This document shows, in pieces, positions 8,781 through 17,403 of a DNA stretch of 64,000 nucleotides. The stretch is taken from the NCBI GenBank assembly GCA_007693745.1, contig REDA01000054.1:1-64000 (forward strand), given 5' to 3'. The translations under genes and the position numbers were made by a program. Under the pieces are notes generated by a model. The model was not told the DNA's origin and ran no database searches. It worked only from the letters and a program-made list of their open reading frames with translations. Source of the stretch: Balneolaceae bacterium (GTDB lineage Bacteria > Bacteroidota > Rhodothermia > Balneolales > Balneolaceae). Each line of letters starts with the position of its first letter. The first letter of the stretch is position 1.

Positions 8781-10127
8781 ATGGATGATTCGAACACCAC
8801 GCTCTCTCACAAAATTAAAATTGAATCAGGTATTCTCTTAAAAATTGGTGTACCTGTTATCCTGGCGCAGCTGCTTCAAATGAGCATGAGTTTTGTGGAT
8901 ACGGTGATGGCTGGCCGCCTCTCTGCGGAAGATCTCGCCGCTGTGGCGGTGGGTTCCAGTATACTGATGCCGTTTATCGTACTCTGCCTGGGCTGTATGA
9001 TGGCTGTTACACCCATTGTTGCACAAAACATCGGTGGCAGAAAGCTGGAGGTCATCGGAAAAAACGCGCGCCAGGTTTTGTGGCTCAGCGTTATTCTTGC
9101 TATTCCAAGTTTTTTCATTTTACGGAACCTGGACATGGCTTTCAGGCTTATCGGTGTAACTGAGGATATCATACCGATAGCATCAGGTTACCTCAAAGCC
9201 ATTTCCTGGGGGATCTTTCCTGCCTATGCCTATGGTGCGCTTCGCTACTTCTCGGAGGGGTTGAGTGTGACGCGACCTGCCATGTTTGTTGCTCTTATCG
9301 GCACAATCATTAACATCCCCGCCAACTACATTCTGATGTTTGGCAAACTTGGATTCCCTCAGCTGGGGGCCGTTGGAACGGGCTATGCCTCTTCAATCGT
9401 CTATACTTCGATGTTCATTGGGATGCTGGTATTCACCTGGACGCACAAACCCTACAGCCGATTTAAAATTTTCCGCAGGGTGCGCCTGCCCGAATGGACT
9501 TATCTCAAGGAATTACTGACTGTAGGTGTTCCAATAGGAATCAGTTCTGCAATGGAGGTAACGATGTTTGCTGCAGTGAGTCTTATGGTAAGCACCATCA
9601 GCACACTCGCGGTTGCCGGTCATCAGGTGGCAATCAACTTTGCAGCCATGATGTTCATGATTCCATTTGGCCTCTCTGTCGCCATATCGGCCAGAGTCGG
9701 GAATGCTGCCGGAAGAAACAAGCCTGCAGAAGCGCGATTCAGAGGATTCGTGGGTGTGGGCGTCGCAAGTCTGATCATGCTTTTTACCGCAACTGTTATT
9801 CTCCTTTTTCCCTATCAGATTGTCTCAATCTATACATCCGATTCTGATGTTACTGCAGTTGCTGTCCAACTCCTTTTTATGGCTGCGGTCTTCCAGCTTT
9901 CTGACGGCCTGCAGGTCAGCGGATTTGGAGCACTCAGAGGATTAAAGGATACAACTGTTCCCATGATTGTGAATCTGATTGCTTACTGGCTCATCGGGAT
10001 ACCCGTGGCGTACTATCTTGGGTTTGGCCTGGGTTTTGGCGCACCCGGACTCTGGGGTGGTCTCATTGCCGGCCTCACTGTTGCCGGAATCCTCCATAAT
10101 CTCAGGTTTTACAAAAAGACAGCCTGA
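8781..10127 (+). CDS. MATE family cation/drug efflux pump
   Basis: 448 residues with twelve evident hydrophobic helices in two homologous halves, as expected for NorM-like MATE exporters. These expel cationic compounds in exchange for Na+ or H+. Typical stretches are VPVILAQLLQMSMSFVDTVM (helix 1, conserved Asp), PIVAQNIGGRK between helices 2 and 3, and LPLGLS-like IPFGLSVAISARVGNAAG in the second half. The 241-base gap upstream contains no visible gene. The gene stands alone before the polyketide operon, and the exported compound cannot be deduced. Confidence 0.9.
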   Translation: MDDSNTTLSHKIKIESGILLKIGVPVILAQLLQMSMSFVDTVMAGRLSAEDLAAVAVGSSILMPFIVLCLGCMMAVTPIVAQNIGGRKLEVIGKNARQVLWLSVILAIPSFFILRNLDMAFRLIGVTEDIIPIASGYLKAISWGIFPAYAYGALRYFSEGLSVTRPAMFVALIGTIINIPANYILMFGKLGFPQLGAVGTGYASSIVYTSMFIGMLVFTWTHKPYSRFKIFRRVRLPEWTYLKELLTVGVPIGISSAMEVTMFAAVSLMVSTISTLAVAGHQVAINFAAMMFMIPFGLSVAISARVGNAAGRNKPAEARFRGFVGVGVASLIMLFTATVILLFPYQIVSIYTSDSDVTAVAVQLLFMAAVFQLSDGLQVSGFGALRGLKDTTVPMIVNLIAYWLIGIPVAYYLGFGLGFGAPGLWGGLIAGLTVAGILHNLRFYKKTA

Positions 10128-10206
10128 TTTAAAAGCTTCTGTGAACAGATCTGGCAGAATGAATCCACCGGGCGCTCTATAAAGCAACGAACGATTTTCA
10201 AGTAGT

Positions 10207-10239
10207 AACCATTGATAAAATGAACAACAAAATGGTTAT
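10207..10239. promoter_or_regulatory. 8-bp inverted repeat upstream of the type III PKS operon
   Basis: TAACCATT at 10207-10214 is repeated in inverted form as AATGGTTA at 10232-10239, separated by a 17-base AT-rich spacer. The right arm lies 22 bases before the ATG of the polyketide synthase. The centre-to-centre spacing is about 25 bases. It could be a dimeric repressor site or a hairpin in the 5' leader. No DNA-binding protein is encoded nearby. Confidence 0.4.
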
Positions 10240-10261
10240 CATTCTCTCCAGTTAATCTCTT

Positions 10262-11353
10262 ATGCCTTCAATTATTCATCACATAGAAACAGCTGTGCCC
10301 GAACACACATACAGTCAGAGTGAGTTGCGGGACCGTATGAAGGAAATTGTAGATGGCGGGGAGAAGGATCGCAGGATTATTCACTACCTCTACGCCAGAT
10401 CCGGAATAGAGACCCGTCATTCAGTGGTGGCAGATTTTCATGAAAAGAGCAAAAAAACGCTCTTCTTTAACGGCCAGGGATCAAACCCGGGAACTGCCAG
10501 CCGTAATGACACCTACATCCTGAAGGGACGGGAACTTTTTGTGAAGGTGGCACAAAAACTGATTGACGGTTCAGATTTTGAAGCAGGCGATATTACCCAT
10601 CTGATCACGATTTCATGTACCGGCTTCTATGCACCGGGTCCGGATTTCGACATACAGCAGGCTCTCTGCCTGAACCCCGGCCTGGAGCGGTATCACCTCG
10701 GTTTTATGGGATGCTATGCCGCTATTCCCGGGCTTAAGCTTGCGGATCAGATATGCCGTGCCAATCCGGAAGCAAATGTCATGGTTGTCTCAGCAGAACT
10801 CTGTACCATCCACTTTCAGGCAGTACCGGTTATGGATGACCTTCTTTCCGCATCTGTATTCGCGGACGGAGCTGCCGGTGCAATTGTGAGCAATCGAACT
10901 CCAAAAAACCGTTCCTTCCGCATCGACGGTTTTGAATCACAAATTCTCAGCCAGGGGAAAAACGATATGGCCTGGTCCATCGGAGATCAGGGCTTCAATA
11001 TGGTTCTTTCCAGCTACATTCCTGATCTTCTGGGCGAAGGTCTGGAACAATTTCTTGACAGGCTATTAACAAAACTCGATATCCGCAGAGAAGAAATCGG
11101 CTATTGGGGGATTCACCCCGGAGGAAGGGCAATACTGGACAAGAGCGAACAGGTGCTGCATCTGGATCCCGGAGATCTCTCCGCTTCCCGGGCTGTTCTG
11201 GCCCGTTATGGAAACATGAGCAGTGCTACAGTACTGTTTGTCCTTAAAGAACTCCTCAATATACAGCATCCCGAAAAGAGCAGGGGAATCGCTATGGCCT
11301 TTGGCCCGGGTCTGACACTGGAATCTGCTCTGCTGAGCGTTATCGGCGTTTAA
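10262..11353 (+). CDS. Type III polyketide synthase (chalcone synthase-like)
   Basis: 363 residues. Type III PKSs condense an acyl-CoA starter with malonyl-CoA units to give alkylresorcinols, alkylpyrones or similar rings. The thiolase-fold catalytic triad is visible: C151 in HLGFMGCYAAIPGLK, H285 in WGIHPGGRAILD and N318 in RYGNMSSATVLF. Other family marks are SCTGFYAPGPD (119-129) and a C-terminal GPGLTLES. The next two genes encode a SAM methyltransferase (1-base gap) and a FAD monooxygenase (4-base overlap). This is the same trio as the Streptomyces srsABC phenolic-lipid genes, so a methylated, hydroxylated alkylresorcinol or quinone is the likely product (inference). A KAS III is excluded by the GFMGC and GPG signatures. 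Confidence 0.9.
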   Translation: MPSIIHHIETAVPEHTYSQSELRDRMKEIVDGGEKDRRIIHYLYARSGIETRHSVVADFHEKSKKTLFFNGQGSNPGTASRNDTYILKGRELFVKVAQKLIDGSDFEAGDITHLITISCTGFYAPGPDFDIQQALCLNPGLERYHLGFMGCYAAIPGLKLADQICRANPEANVMVVSAELCTIHFQAVPVMDDLLSASVFADGAAGAIVSNRTPKNRSFRIDGFESQILSQGKNDMAWSIGDQGFNMVLSSYIPDLLGEGLEQFLDRLLTKLDIRREEIGYWGIHPGGRAILDKSEQVLHLDPGDLSASRAVLARYGNMSSATVLFVLKELLNIQHPEKSRGIAMAFGPGLTLESALLSVIGV

Positions 11354-11354
11354 A

Positions 11355-12056
11355 ATGGATTTCAGACTCATGGAAAGGAATTCAGCACTGGTTGAGTGGA
11401 TGGACAAACCCGATTGCGATCCTGATCTGCTTGTTAACACTTACAGGCAGTTTACTATGATCAATAAACTGCTTTCCGGATGGGGCGGTATCTACCGTAA
11501 AATAATCAGGCCTCTTCTTCTTTCCTGCAGTACTACCCCATCCATACTGGACATCGGTTGCGGGGGTGGCGATATCCTCCGTTATCTTAAACAACGATGT
11601 GAGGCTGATGGAATCGAGGCAAGATTCACCGGTATCGATCCGGACAGCCGGTCGATGGACTATTTATCCGGTCTTCCGCCAGACCCGGCGATTCATTACA
11701 GGAATATCACATCCTCCGAACTTCTGAGCGAAGGATCAAAGTTTGATCTGGTTCTCTCAAACCATTTGATGCACCATCTCACCGATAGCGGACTTTTACA
11801 GCTTTTGAAGGAGTCTGATTTACTATCAAAAAAAATGGTTTTATTTAGTGATATTGAAAGAAACAGAATGGGATATTCACTTTTCCGGATGTTTGCACCT
11901 CTTCTTTTCAGAAATAGCTACATTGTTGAAGATGGATTGATCTCCATACAAAAAAGCTACAAAAAGAAGGAATTGAGTTCGCTGATTCCGGAGGAGTTTG
12001 GCGTTGAAAGAAAATTCCCGTTTCGGATTCTTCTAATAAAGGATAAGACAGTATGA
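11355..12056 (+). CDS. Class I SAM-dependent methyltransferase of the PKS operon
   Basis: 233 residues with a Rossmann-fold methyltransferase core. Motif I LDIGCGGGDILRYL lies at 65-78, and an acidic motif II follows around the ribose-binding GIDPDS. Motif IV-like DLVLSNHLMHHL lies near residue 130. The family resemblance is to UbiE/ubiquinone-type C- or O-methyltransferases. It begins one base after the PKS stop and overlaps the FAD monooxygenase by four bases, so it almost certainly methylates the polyketide product. Which atom is methylated cannot be told. Confidence 0.87.
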   Translation: MDFRLMERNSALVEWMDKPDCDPDLLVNTYRQFTMINKLLSGWGGIYRKIIRPLLLSCSTTPSILDIGCGGGDILRYLKQRCEADGIEARFTGIDPDSRSMDYLSGLPPDPAIHYRNITSSELLSEGSKFDLVLSNHLMHHLTDSGLLQLLKESDLLSKKMVLFSDIERNRMGYSLFRMFAPLLFRNSYIVEDGLISIQKSYKKKELSSLIPEEFGVERKFPFRILLIKDKTV

Positions 12057-13204
12057 GTGCGATTGCCAAAGATATTGTTATTGCCGGCGGAGGAGCCACA
12101 GGTCTCTATCTTGCTGGCCGACTGCTGCAGCTTGGTTTTTCCTGCAGGGTACTGGAAGCCAGAGAGGCCGTTGTTTCACATTCCCGATCGCTTGGAATAC
12201 ATCCCGTTTCACTGGAATTGTTTCGGAAAGCGGGAATTGAAGACCGCTTTCTCCAGGAGGGAATCCCGATCCGGAAAGGGCACGCTTTCTGGGATAACGA
12301 AAAGCTGGGTGAGGTCAGTTTTGAGGAGTGCCCCGCACCCTTCAACTTTATACTGGCTCTGCCTCAATGGAAAACTGAAAAGATACTGGAAGAGTGGGTG
12401 CAATCAATTGATGAAAATGCCATTGTCCGGAATGCAGTTGTAAGTGGCCTCAATGATGACGGACAGGCGGTCACCACCTCTTACACCAGGGACGGTATTC
12501 AAGGAGAGATTCGATCGCGTTTCTTGATCGGATGCGATGGGAAAAAAAGCACGGTCAGGCAGCTGTTAAAGATCCCCTTCTCCGGAAGCCCCTATCCGGA
12601 TTATTATATCATGGGGGATTTTACGGATAACACCGGTTTTGGTGAAGATGCTGCTGTTTACCTGCACTCCGATGGGCTTGTGGAATCATTTCCTCTGCCC
12701 GGCGGGATGCGGCGATGGGTTGTCAAGACCCAAAACCGTATTGAAAGTCCTTCACTCTCTCTTCTCACAGACCCTGTTGAAAGGAGAACCGGATTCAGGC
12801 TTCATGGAACAGAAAATAGCATGCTGAGCAGTTTTGGTGTGGAGCACTATCTTGCTGATATTCTGTATAAAGGCAATTCACTGCTGGCAGGTGATGCTGC
12901 CCATGTCGTCAGCCCCATTGGCGGACAGGGAATGAATCTCGGCTGGCTGGATGCTGAGGCTTGTGTTGGGGTGGTGAAAAAAGCCTTTAAAAAACCCCGT
13001 AAAAAAAATAAACTTTTCAAAGCCTACAGCTCCACCCGCAGAAAAAAAGCCCGTATCGTTGCCAGAAGAGCGGCCATGAATATGTGGCTGGGCAGAAGCG
13101 AAAATTCCGGCATCTTTATAAAACAGTTGATGATCCTTGTCTTGCGTACAAGACTATCTGTTCACTTCGCCAGAATGTTTACAATGCGTGGGGTTGAAAA
13201 GTGA
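12053..13204 (+). CDS. FAD-dependent monooxygenase of the PKS operon
   Basis: 383 residues, a PHBH-type aromatic hydroxylase family member. It shows the dinucleotide-binding motif VIAGGGATGLYLAGRL (residues 9-24), the DG motif LIGCDGKKSTVR (158-169) and the GD motif LLAGDAAHVVSPIGGQGMNLG (from 278). These are the three hallmarks of class A flavoprotein monooxygenases. It ends the three-gene operon and would hydroxylate the polyketide ring, giving a hydroquinone or quinone, as SrsC does in Streptomyces (inference by analogy). The C-terminus is basic (KKAFKKPRKKNK near 320). Confidence 0.9.
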   Translation: MSAIAKDIVIAGGGATGLYLAGRLLQLGFSCRVLEAREAVVSHSRSLGIHPVSLELFRKAGIEDRFLQEGIPIRKGHAFWDNEKLGEVSFEECPAPFNFILALPQWKTEKILEEWVQSIDENAIVRNAVVSGLNDDGQAVTTSYTRDGIQGEIRSRFLIGCDGKKSTVRQLLKIPFSGSPYPDYYIMGDFTDNTGFGEDAAVYLHSDGLVESFPLPGGMRRWVVKTQNRIESPSLSLLTDPVERRTGFRLHGTENSMLSSFGVEHYLADILYKGNSLLAGDAAHVVSPIGGQGMNLGWLDAEACVGVVKKAFKKPRKKNKLFKAYSSTRRKKARIVARRAAMNMWLGRSENSGIFIKQLMILVLRTRLSVHFARMFTMRGVEK

Positions 13205-13237
13205 TGGCATCCTGCATCTGATTTCCATGGCAAAAGC

Positions 13238-13257
13238 CCGGGGCATTGAAGCCCCGG
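13238..13257. terminator. Bidirectional terminator-like hairpin
   Basis: CCGGGGC / GCCCCGG forms a perfect 7-bp GC stem with a 6-base loop ATTGAA, flanked by AAAA on the left and TTT on the right. It sits between two convergent units, the PKS operon on plus and acnA on minus. A second compound hairpin (CATGAG/CTCATG with an inner CCGGA/TCCGG stem, 13285-13316, then GTTTTG) follows and may serve the same purpose. Confidence 0.7.
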
Positions 13258-13331
13258 TTTCTGCCTTCAGAAGCTGGAATCAGACATGAGCTGACCGGAG
13301 ATGAATCCGGCTCATGGTTTTGCACCGATGC

Positions 13332-16043
13332 TTATCTTTTTTGCTCTTCTACAAAGTCACGCAGTACTTTATGCAATATTCCGCCATTGCGATAGTAGTC
13401 GATTTCAATCGGAGTATCGATTCTGCAGATGGTATCAAATTTCACCACAGTCCCATCCATTTTTAAAGCCTCTGCTTTCACGATCTGTCTCGGTTTGAGG
13501 TTATCATCCACATGAATTGTAAATGATTCTGTTCCGTCAAAACCCAGACTCTCATGTGTTTGGCCATCGGCAAACTGAAGGGGTAGTACACCCATACCCA
13601 CCAGATTGGATCGGTGTATTCTTTCATAGGAAGCTGCAATCACGGCTTTCACTCCCAGCAGAATCGTCCCTTTGGCGGCCCAGTCTCTGGAAGATCCGGT
13701 ACCGTACTCTTCACCGACAAGTGCTATCAGCGAAGTCCCATCTGCCTGATATCTCTGGGACGCCTCATAGATAGAGGTGACTTCCCCTGTTGGATGATAG
13801 GTTGTGTAGCCGCCTTCGGTACCGGGAGCAAGCTGGTTCTTAAACCGGACATTTGCAAACGTCCCCCTGGTCATCACCCGGTCATTGCCGCGACGGGAAC
13901 CATAAGAGTTGAAATCATGAACCTCCACACCCTGTTCGGTCAGAAATTTTCCTGCCGGACTATCCGCTTTGATATTTCCCGCCGGAGAGATATGGTCTGT
14001 GGTGATAGAGTTGCCCACTTTTACCAGTACCCTTGCTCCCTGAATGGGGGTAATCGGTGCCGAACGATCACTCATACCCTGGAAAAACGGGGGCTCTTGT
14101 ATGTAGGTGGACTCCTCTTTCCAGTCGTAGAGTTCACCTTCACTTACAGGGATCAGCTCCCAGGCTTCAGATTCGAAAATATCACTGTACATTTTATCGA
14201 ACAGTTCCGGCCGAATCGCCTCATCGAGGAACTGGGTGATCTCAGCTGTTGTAGGCCAGATCTCCCTCAGATAGACATCATTGCCTTCCTTGTCTGTTCC
14301 TATCGGTTCTGTAGCAAGATCGATATCCACGGTTCCTGCCAGTGCATAGGCAACCACGAGTGGCGGGGACGCCAGGTAATTGGCTTTTACATAGGGGTGA
14401 ATACGCCCCTCGAAATTCCTGTTGCCGGAGAGAACACCCGCCACTACCAGATCCCCCTCTTTGATCGCGGCTTCAACAGCTTCCGGCAGCGGACCGGAGT
14501 TTCCGATACAAGTGGTACAGCCATACCCTACAAGGTTGAATCCAAGCTGATCCATATAGGAGGTCAGGCCGGCTTCATTGAGATACTCAGTAACCACCCG
14601 GGATCCGGGCGCCAGTGAAGTCTTTACATAGGGGGGTACTTTCATTCCTCTTTCAACTGCTTTTTTGGCTACAATTCCTGCACCCAGCATAACACTTGGA
14701 TTTGAGGTGTTTGTGCAGCTTGTGATCGCCGCAATCACAACATCCCCATGCTTCATCTCCACACTCTGACCGTTTTTAAAAAGGCCGGTACTGGTCAGCT
14801 TTTCCGCGGCAAGGTTGAATCCCATTGTTGGATCATTGCTTATAAGCGAGGCCTCAAATGTCTTTTTCATGTTTGGAAGACTGATTCGGTCCTGCGGCCT
14901 TTTTGGGCCGGCAAGCGAGGTTTCCACATCCCCCAGGTCCAGTTCCAGTACCTCGGTAAAAACGGGGTCCGGTGTATCATCTGTACGGAAAAGTCCCTGC
15001 TCCTTCATGTAGTGCTCCACCAGCAGAACCTGTTCTTCAGACCGGCCGGTTCTCCGCATGTAGCGAAGTGCTTCGTCATCAATTGGGAAAAAGCCCATGG
15101 TGGCACCATATTCGGGCGACATATTGGCAATCGTTGCACGGTCGGGCAGGCTCATATTGCTGAGGCCGGTTCCGAAAAACTCCACAAATTTACTCACAAC
15201 TCCATGGCGGCGAAGCATCTCCGTTACGGTGAGTGTAAGGTCTGTAGCGGTAATTCCCTCCCGGAGTCTCCCTGTCAGCTTCACCCCCACCACCTCGGGT
15301 ACAAGCATATAGATGGGCTGCCCCAGCATTGCGGCTTCCGCCTCGATACCTCCCACACCCCAGCCAAGAATCCCAAGGCCGTTGATCATTGTTGTATGGG
15401 AGTCGGTACCCACCAGCGTGTCGGGATAGGCCACTTCCGTGCCATCGCTCTCTCTGCGGGTAAACACCCCTTTTGCCAGATACTCAAGGTTTACCTGGTG
15501 TACAATCCCTCTGCCGGGTGGAACCACACGGAAATTGTCAAATGCCTTCTGCCCCCACTTTAAAAACTCATAGCGCTCCCGGTTGCGCTCCATCTCACGT
15601 TCTACGTTAAACATAAAAGCGTACTCCTGACCAAACATATCCACCTGGACCGAGTGATCGATTACAAGATCCACCGGTACCCGAGGGTTTATGGATTGGG
15701 GATCCCCGCCCATTTTCTTCATTGCAGACCTCAGGGCGGCCAGATCGACTACCGCAGGAACCCCGGTAAAGTCCTGCAGTACCACACGGGATGGCTTAAA
15801 AGGTATCTCTCCGGCAGGCTCAGATGCATTGTATGCTGCCAGTAACTTAACATCCTCTTCTGTCACAGAGTACCCGTCACATTCCCGCAGGGCCGCCTCA
15901 AGAAGTATTTTTATGCTGAACGGTAATGTGTCAACTGCTCCGTAACCCATCTCTTCAAGCATCCTGATGCTGTAGAGGTTAGCAGTGCCGGTTCCAGTAT
16001 TAAAAGATTTTTTAGCTGCGATCAGCGGATTGGTAGTCGTCAT
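13332..16043 (-). CDS. acnA: Aconitate hydratase A
   Basis: 903 residues from the ATG at 16043; a TTG six codons further upstream is also open, but the ATG has a GAAAGAAG purine tract at a good distance. It interconverts citrate and isocitrate through cis-aconitate in the TCA cycle using a [4Fe-4S] cluster. Cluster ligands are visible in [12 protein letters not shown] and [14 protein letters not shown]. Other marks are [19 protein letters not shown] in domain 1 and [16 protein letters not shown] in the C-terminal swivelling domain. The length matches the AcnA/IRP group, not AcnB. It is a single gene, convergent with the PKS operon. Confidence 0.97.
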   Translation of the reverse strand: MTTTNPLIAAKKSFNTGTGTANLYSIRMLEEMGYGAVDTLPFSIKILLEAALRECDGYSVTEEDVKLLAAYNASEPAGEIPFKPSRVVLQDFTGVPAVVDLAALRSAMKKMGGDPQSINPRVPVDLVIDHSVQVDMFGQEYAFMFNVEREMERNRERYEFLKWGQKAFDNFRVVPPGRGIVHQVNLEYLAKGVFTRRESDGTEVAYPDTLVGTDSHTTMINGLGILGWGVGGIEAEAAMLGQPIYMLVPEVVGVKLTGRLREGITATDLTLTVTEMLRRHGVVSKFVEFFGTGLSNMSLPDRATIANMSPEYGATMGFFPIDDEALRYMRRTGRSEEQVLLVEHYMKEQGLFRTDDTPDPVFTEVLELDLGDVETSLAGPKRPQDRISLPNMKKTFEASLISNDPTMGFNLAAEKLTSTGLFKNGQSVEMKHGDVVIAAITSCTNTSNPSVMLGAGIVAKKAVERGMKVPPYVKTSLAPGSRVVTEYLNEAGLTSYMDQLGFNLVGYGCTTCIGNSGPLPEAVEAAIKEGDLVVAGVLSGNRNFEGRIHPYVKANYLASPPLVVAYALAGTVDIDLATEPIGTDKEGNDVYLREIWPTTAEITQFLDEAIRPELFDKMYSDIFESEAWELIPVSEGELYDWKEESTYIQEPPFFQGMSDRSAPITPIQGARVLVKVGNSITTDHISPAGNIKADSPAGKFLTEQGVEVHDFNSYGSRRGNDRVMTRGTFANVRFKNQLAPGTEGGYTTYHPTGEVTSIYEASQRYQADGTSLIALVGEEYGTGSSRDWAAKGTILLGVKAVIAASYERIHRSNLVGMGVLPLQFADGQTHESLGFDGTESFTIHVDDNLKPRQIVKAEALKMDGTVVKFDTICRIDTPIEIDYYRNGGILHKVLRDFVEEQKR

Positions 16044-16339
16044 AAGTTTGTCTTCTTTCAATTGAAATCACTGTTTTAAAACGATCGGGCATGCGCAGAC
16101 AGAATGTCCCCCGGTTCTCTGTATGTAACCCCTGCAGCAGAGCAGTTTCAAGAATTACCAACTCCTTTAACCTGACTCTGAGAGACCCTTTCAGCGCAAA
16201 ATTTATCAGAATTACAAAGTACGTATTTTTCATTTAAACTTCCTCAGAAGCAAATGATCTGTCAAAAACAGCGCTGAATTCATTCACTAATGTGACTTCG
16301 GCCGACATGCGCACTCTGTTTTTTTATACCTAATTAGTA

Positions 16340-16368
16340 TTGCAATCTTTAGGATTAACTCTTAATTT
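16340..16368 (+). promoter_or_regulatory. Probable housekeeping promoter of rplM-rpsI
   Basis: TTGCAA (16340-16345) and TAATTT (16363-16368) are separated by exactly 17 bases, close to a sigma-70 consensus pair. They lie about 38 bases before the GTG start of rplM. The placement fits a short 5' leader of about 30 bases. This is a visual match only. Confidence 0.4.
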
Positions 16369-16393
16369 TACCAACTTATCAATTTTGTAATAC

Positions 16394-16400
16394 AAAGGAG
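16394..16400 (+). promoter_or_regulatory. Ribosome-binding site deciding the rplM GTG start
   Basis: AAAGGAG lies 6 bases upstream of GTG at 16407. It is a strong Shine-Dalgarno for this window, where many genes have weak ones, and supports GTG over any later ATG. Confidence 0.65.
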
Positions 16401-16406
16401 AACATT

Positions 16407-16853
16407 GTGAACACCATCAGTAACAAGACATATAGTGCAAAATCTTCAACCGTAGAGAAGAAATGGGTGCTGGTTGATGCTGAAGAGAAGCCTTTGGGAC
16501 GACTAGCCAGTGAAGTGGCATCTGTTCTGAGAGGAAAGAACAAAGCAGAATTTACTCCACATGTGGACACCGGCGATAATGTGATTGTGATTAACGCGGA
16601 AAAAGTAAAACTGACCGGAAAGAAAATGACCGATAAGCTCTACTTCCGCCACACCGGATATCCCGGTGGAGAAAAGTTTACACCGGCCTATAAAATAATG
16701 GAGAAAGATCCGACTCTGCTTGTAACCAAAGCTGTAAAAGGGATGTTGCCCCGGAACAGGCTGGGCAGAAAACTTCTTACGAATCTCAGAGTTTATGCAG
16801 GCCCTGTACATCCGCACACTGCGCAGCAACCGGAAATTAAAGTGATCAAATAA
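16407..16853 (+). CDS. rplM: 50S ribosomal protein L13
   Basis: 148 residues with a GTG start. L13 is an early-assembly protein of the large subunit. The family core is clear: [20 protein letters not shown], then [19 protein letters not shown], the [10 protein letters not shown] motif and [16 protein letters not shown] with the C-terminal [11 protein letters not shown]. It is cotranscribed with rpsI (5-base gap), the widely conserved L13-S9 pair. Confidence 0.98.
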   Translation: MNTISNKTYSAKSSTVEKKWVLVDAEEKPLGRLASEVASVLRGKNKAEFTPHVDTGDNVIVINAEKVKLTGKKMTDKLYFRHTGYPGGEKFTPAYKIMEKDPTLLVTKAVKGMLPRNRLGRKLLTNLRVYAGPVHPHTAQQPEIKVIK

Positions 16854-16858
16854 CTATT

Positions 16859-17245
16859 ATGGCTCAGGAAAATTTTATTGGCCGTCGGAAAACTTCAACC
16901 GCCAGACTTTATATCAAAAACGGAAGCGGGGTGTTTCAGGTAAACGGAATGCCCATTGAAGAATATTTCAATGTAAAAGCCAGGTTAAACATTGCCAAAC
17001 TTCCACTGACAGTCACGGAGCTCGATGGCAAATATGATATTAAAGTTACGGTTAAGGGTGGCGGCACTACAGGTCAGGCCGGAGCCGTGTCTCTTGCACT
17101 TGCCCGCGCACTTGACAACCTTAATGAAGACGTACACACAGTACTGAAGGCAAACGGGCTTCTTACGAGAGACGACCGCATGGTTGAGCGTAAAAAATAC
17201 GGACAGCCCAAAGCGAGAAAGAGATTCCAGTTTTCCAAGCGGTAA
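16859..17245 (+). CDS. rpsI: 30S ribosomal protein S9
   Basis: 128 residues, typical for S9. The N-terminal GRRKTSTARLYIKNGSG motif and the C-terminal RDDRMVERKKYGQPKARKR tail, which ends in the conserved basic FSKR reaching the P-site tRNA, are both present. The gene is 5 bases downstream of rplM and is followed by a strong terminator. Confidence 0.98.
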   Translation: MAQENFIGRRKTSTARLYIKNGSGVFQVNGMPIEEYFNVKARLNIAKLPLTVTELDGKYDIKVTVKGGGTTGQAGAVSLALARALDNLNEDVHTVLKANGLLTRDDRMVERKKYGQPKARKRFQFSKR

Positions 17246-17262
17246 GCGATTACTGCGATACA

Positions 17263-17297
17263 ATGCTGATCTTCGGATCTGCATCTGCATTTTTTTA
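17263..17297 (+). terminator. Rho-independent terminator after rpsI
   Basis: ATGC-T-GATC-TTCG-GATC-T-GCAT forms a stem with a single T-T mismatch, capped by a TTCG tetraloop. It is followed by CTGCA and a run of seven T. It closes the rplM-rpsI unit and separates it from the rpsB leader. Confidence 0.8.
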
Positions 17298-17306
17298 AAT
17301 CACACA

Positions 17307-17373
17307 TACACAGTGACCCTGAGTCGGGTGTTTCGTCAACGTGGCGAAATTGGCAACGGGACTGACCTGTGTA
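17307..17373 (+). promoter_or_regulatory. Candidate structured leader RNA of rpsB
   Basis: Between the rpsI terminator and rpsB a 67-base segment is bounded by a perfect 7-bp inverted repeat, TACACAG (17307-17313) and CTGTGTA (17367-17373). Inside are a nested AGTC/GACT pair and a TTTCG/CGAAA pair around a 9-base loop. This suggests a multi-stem leader 30 bases before rpsB. Autogenous S2 leaders are known in other bacteria; I do not recognise this one as a named motif. Confidence 0.45.
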
Positions 17374-17403
17374 GAGGATAAACTCAAAACATATACCTAA
17401 TCT

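Larger units (their letters stand above)
16044..16406. other. Divergent intergenic region acnA / rplM
   Basis: 363 bases between the acnA start on minus and the rplM start on plus. No convincing gene is present; an open frame on minus (16012-16233) overlaps the acnA 5' end and has no family resemblance. The right part is AT-rich and holds a likely rplM promoter and ribosome-binding site, listed separately. Confidence 0.7.

Noticed and set aside
10262-11353. 3-oxoacyl-ACP synthase III instead of type III PKS
   Set aside because: The GFMGCYAA active-site context, the GPG loop near the end and the PKS-methyltransferase-monooxygenase order fit type III PKS better.
13614-14618. Long open frame of 334 codons on plus opposite acnA
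   Set aside because: It is the antisense shadow of a strongly conserved aconitase. The translation is rich in Cys, His and Arg and resembles no family.
14748-15563. Second long open frame (271 codons) opposite acnA
   Set aside because: Same reason: antisense to conserved aconitase sequence, without plausible start signal or domain.
16012-16233. 73-codon minus-strand gene upstream of acnA
   Set aside because: Overlaps the acnA 5' end in another frame, lacks a ribosome site and resembles no family.
17320-17366. A tRNA or tRNA fragment in the rpsB leader
   Set aside because: GTGGCGAAATTGGCAAC resembles a leucine-tRNA D-arm, but no acceptor stem, anticodon arm or T-arm can be fitted.
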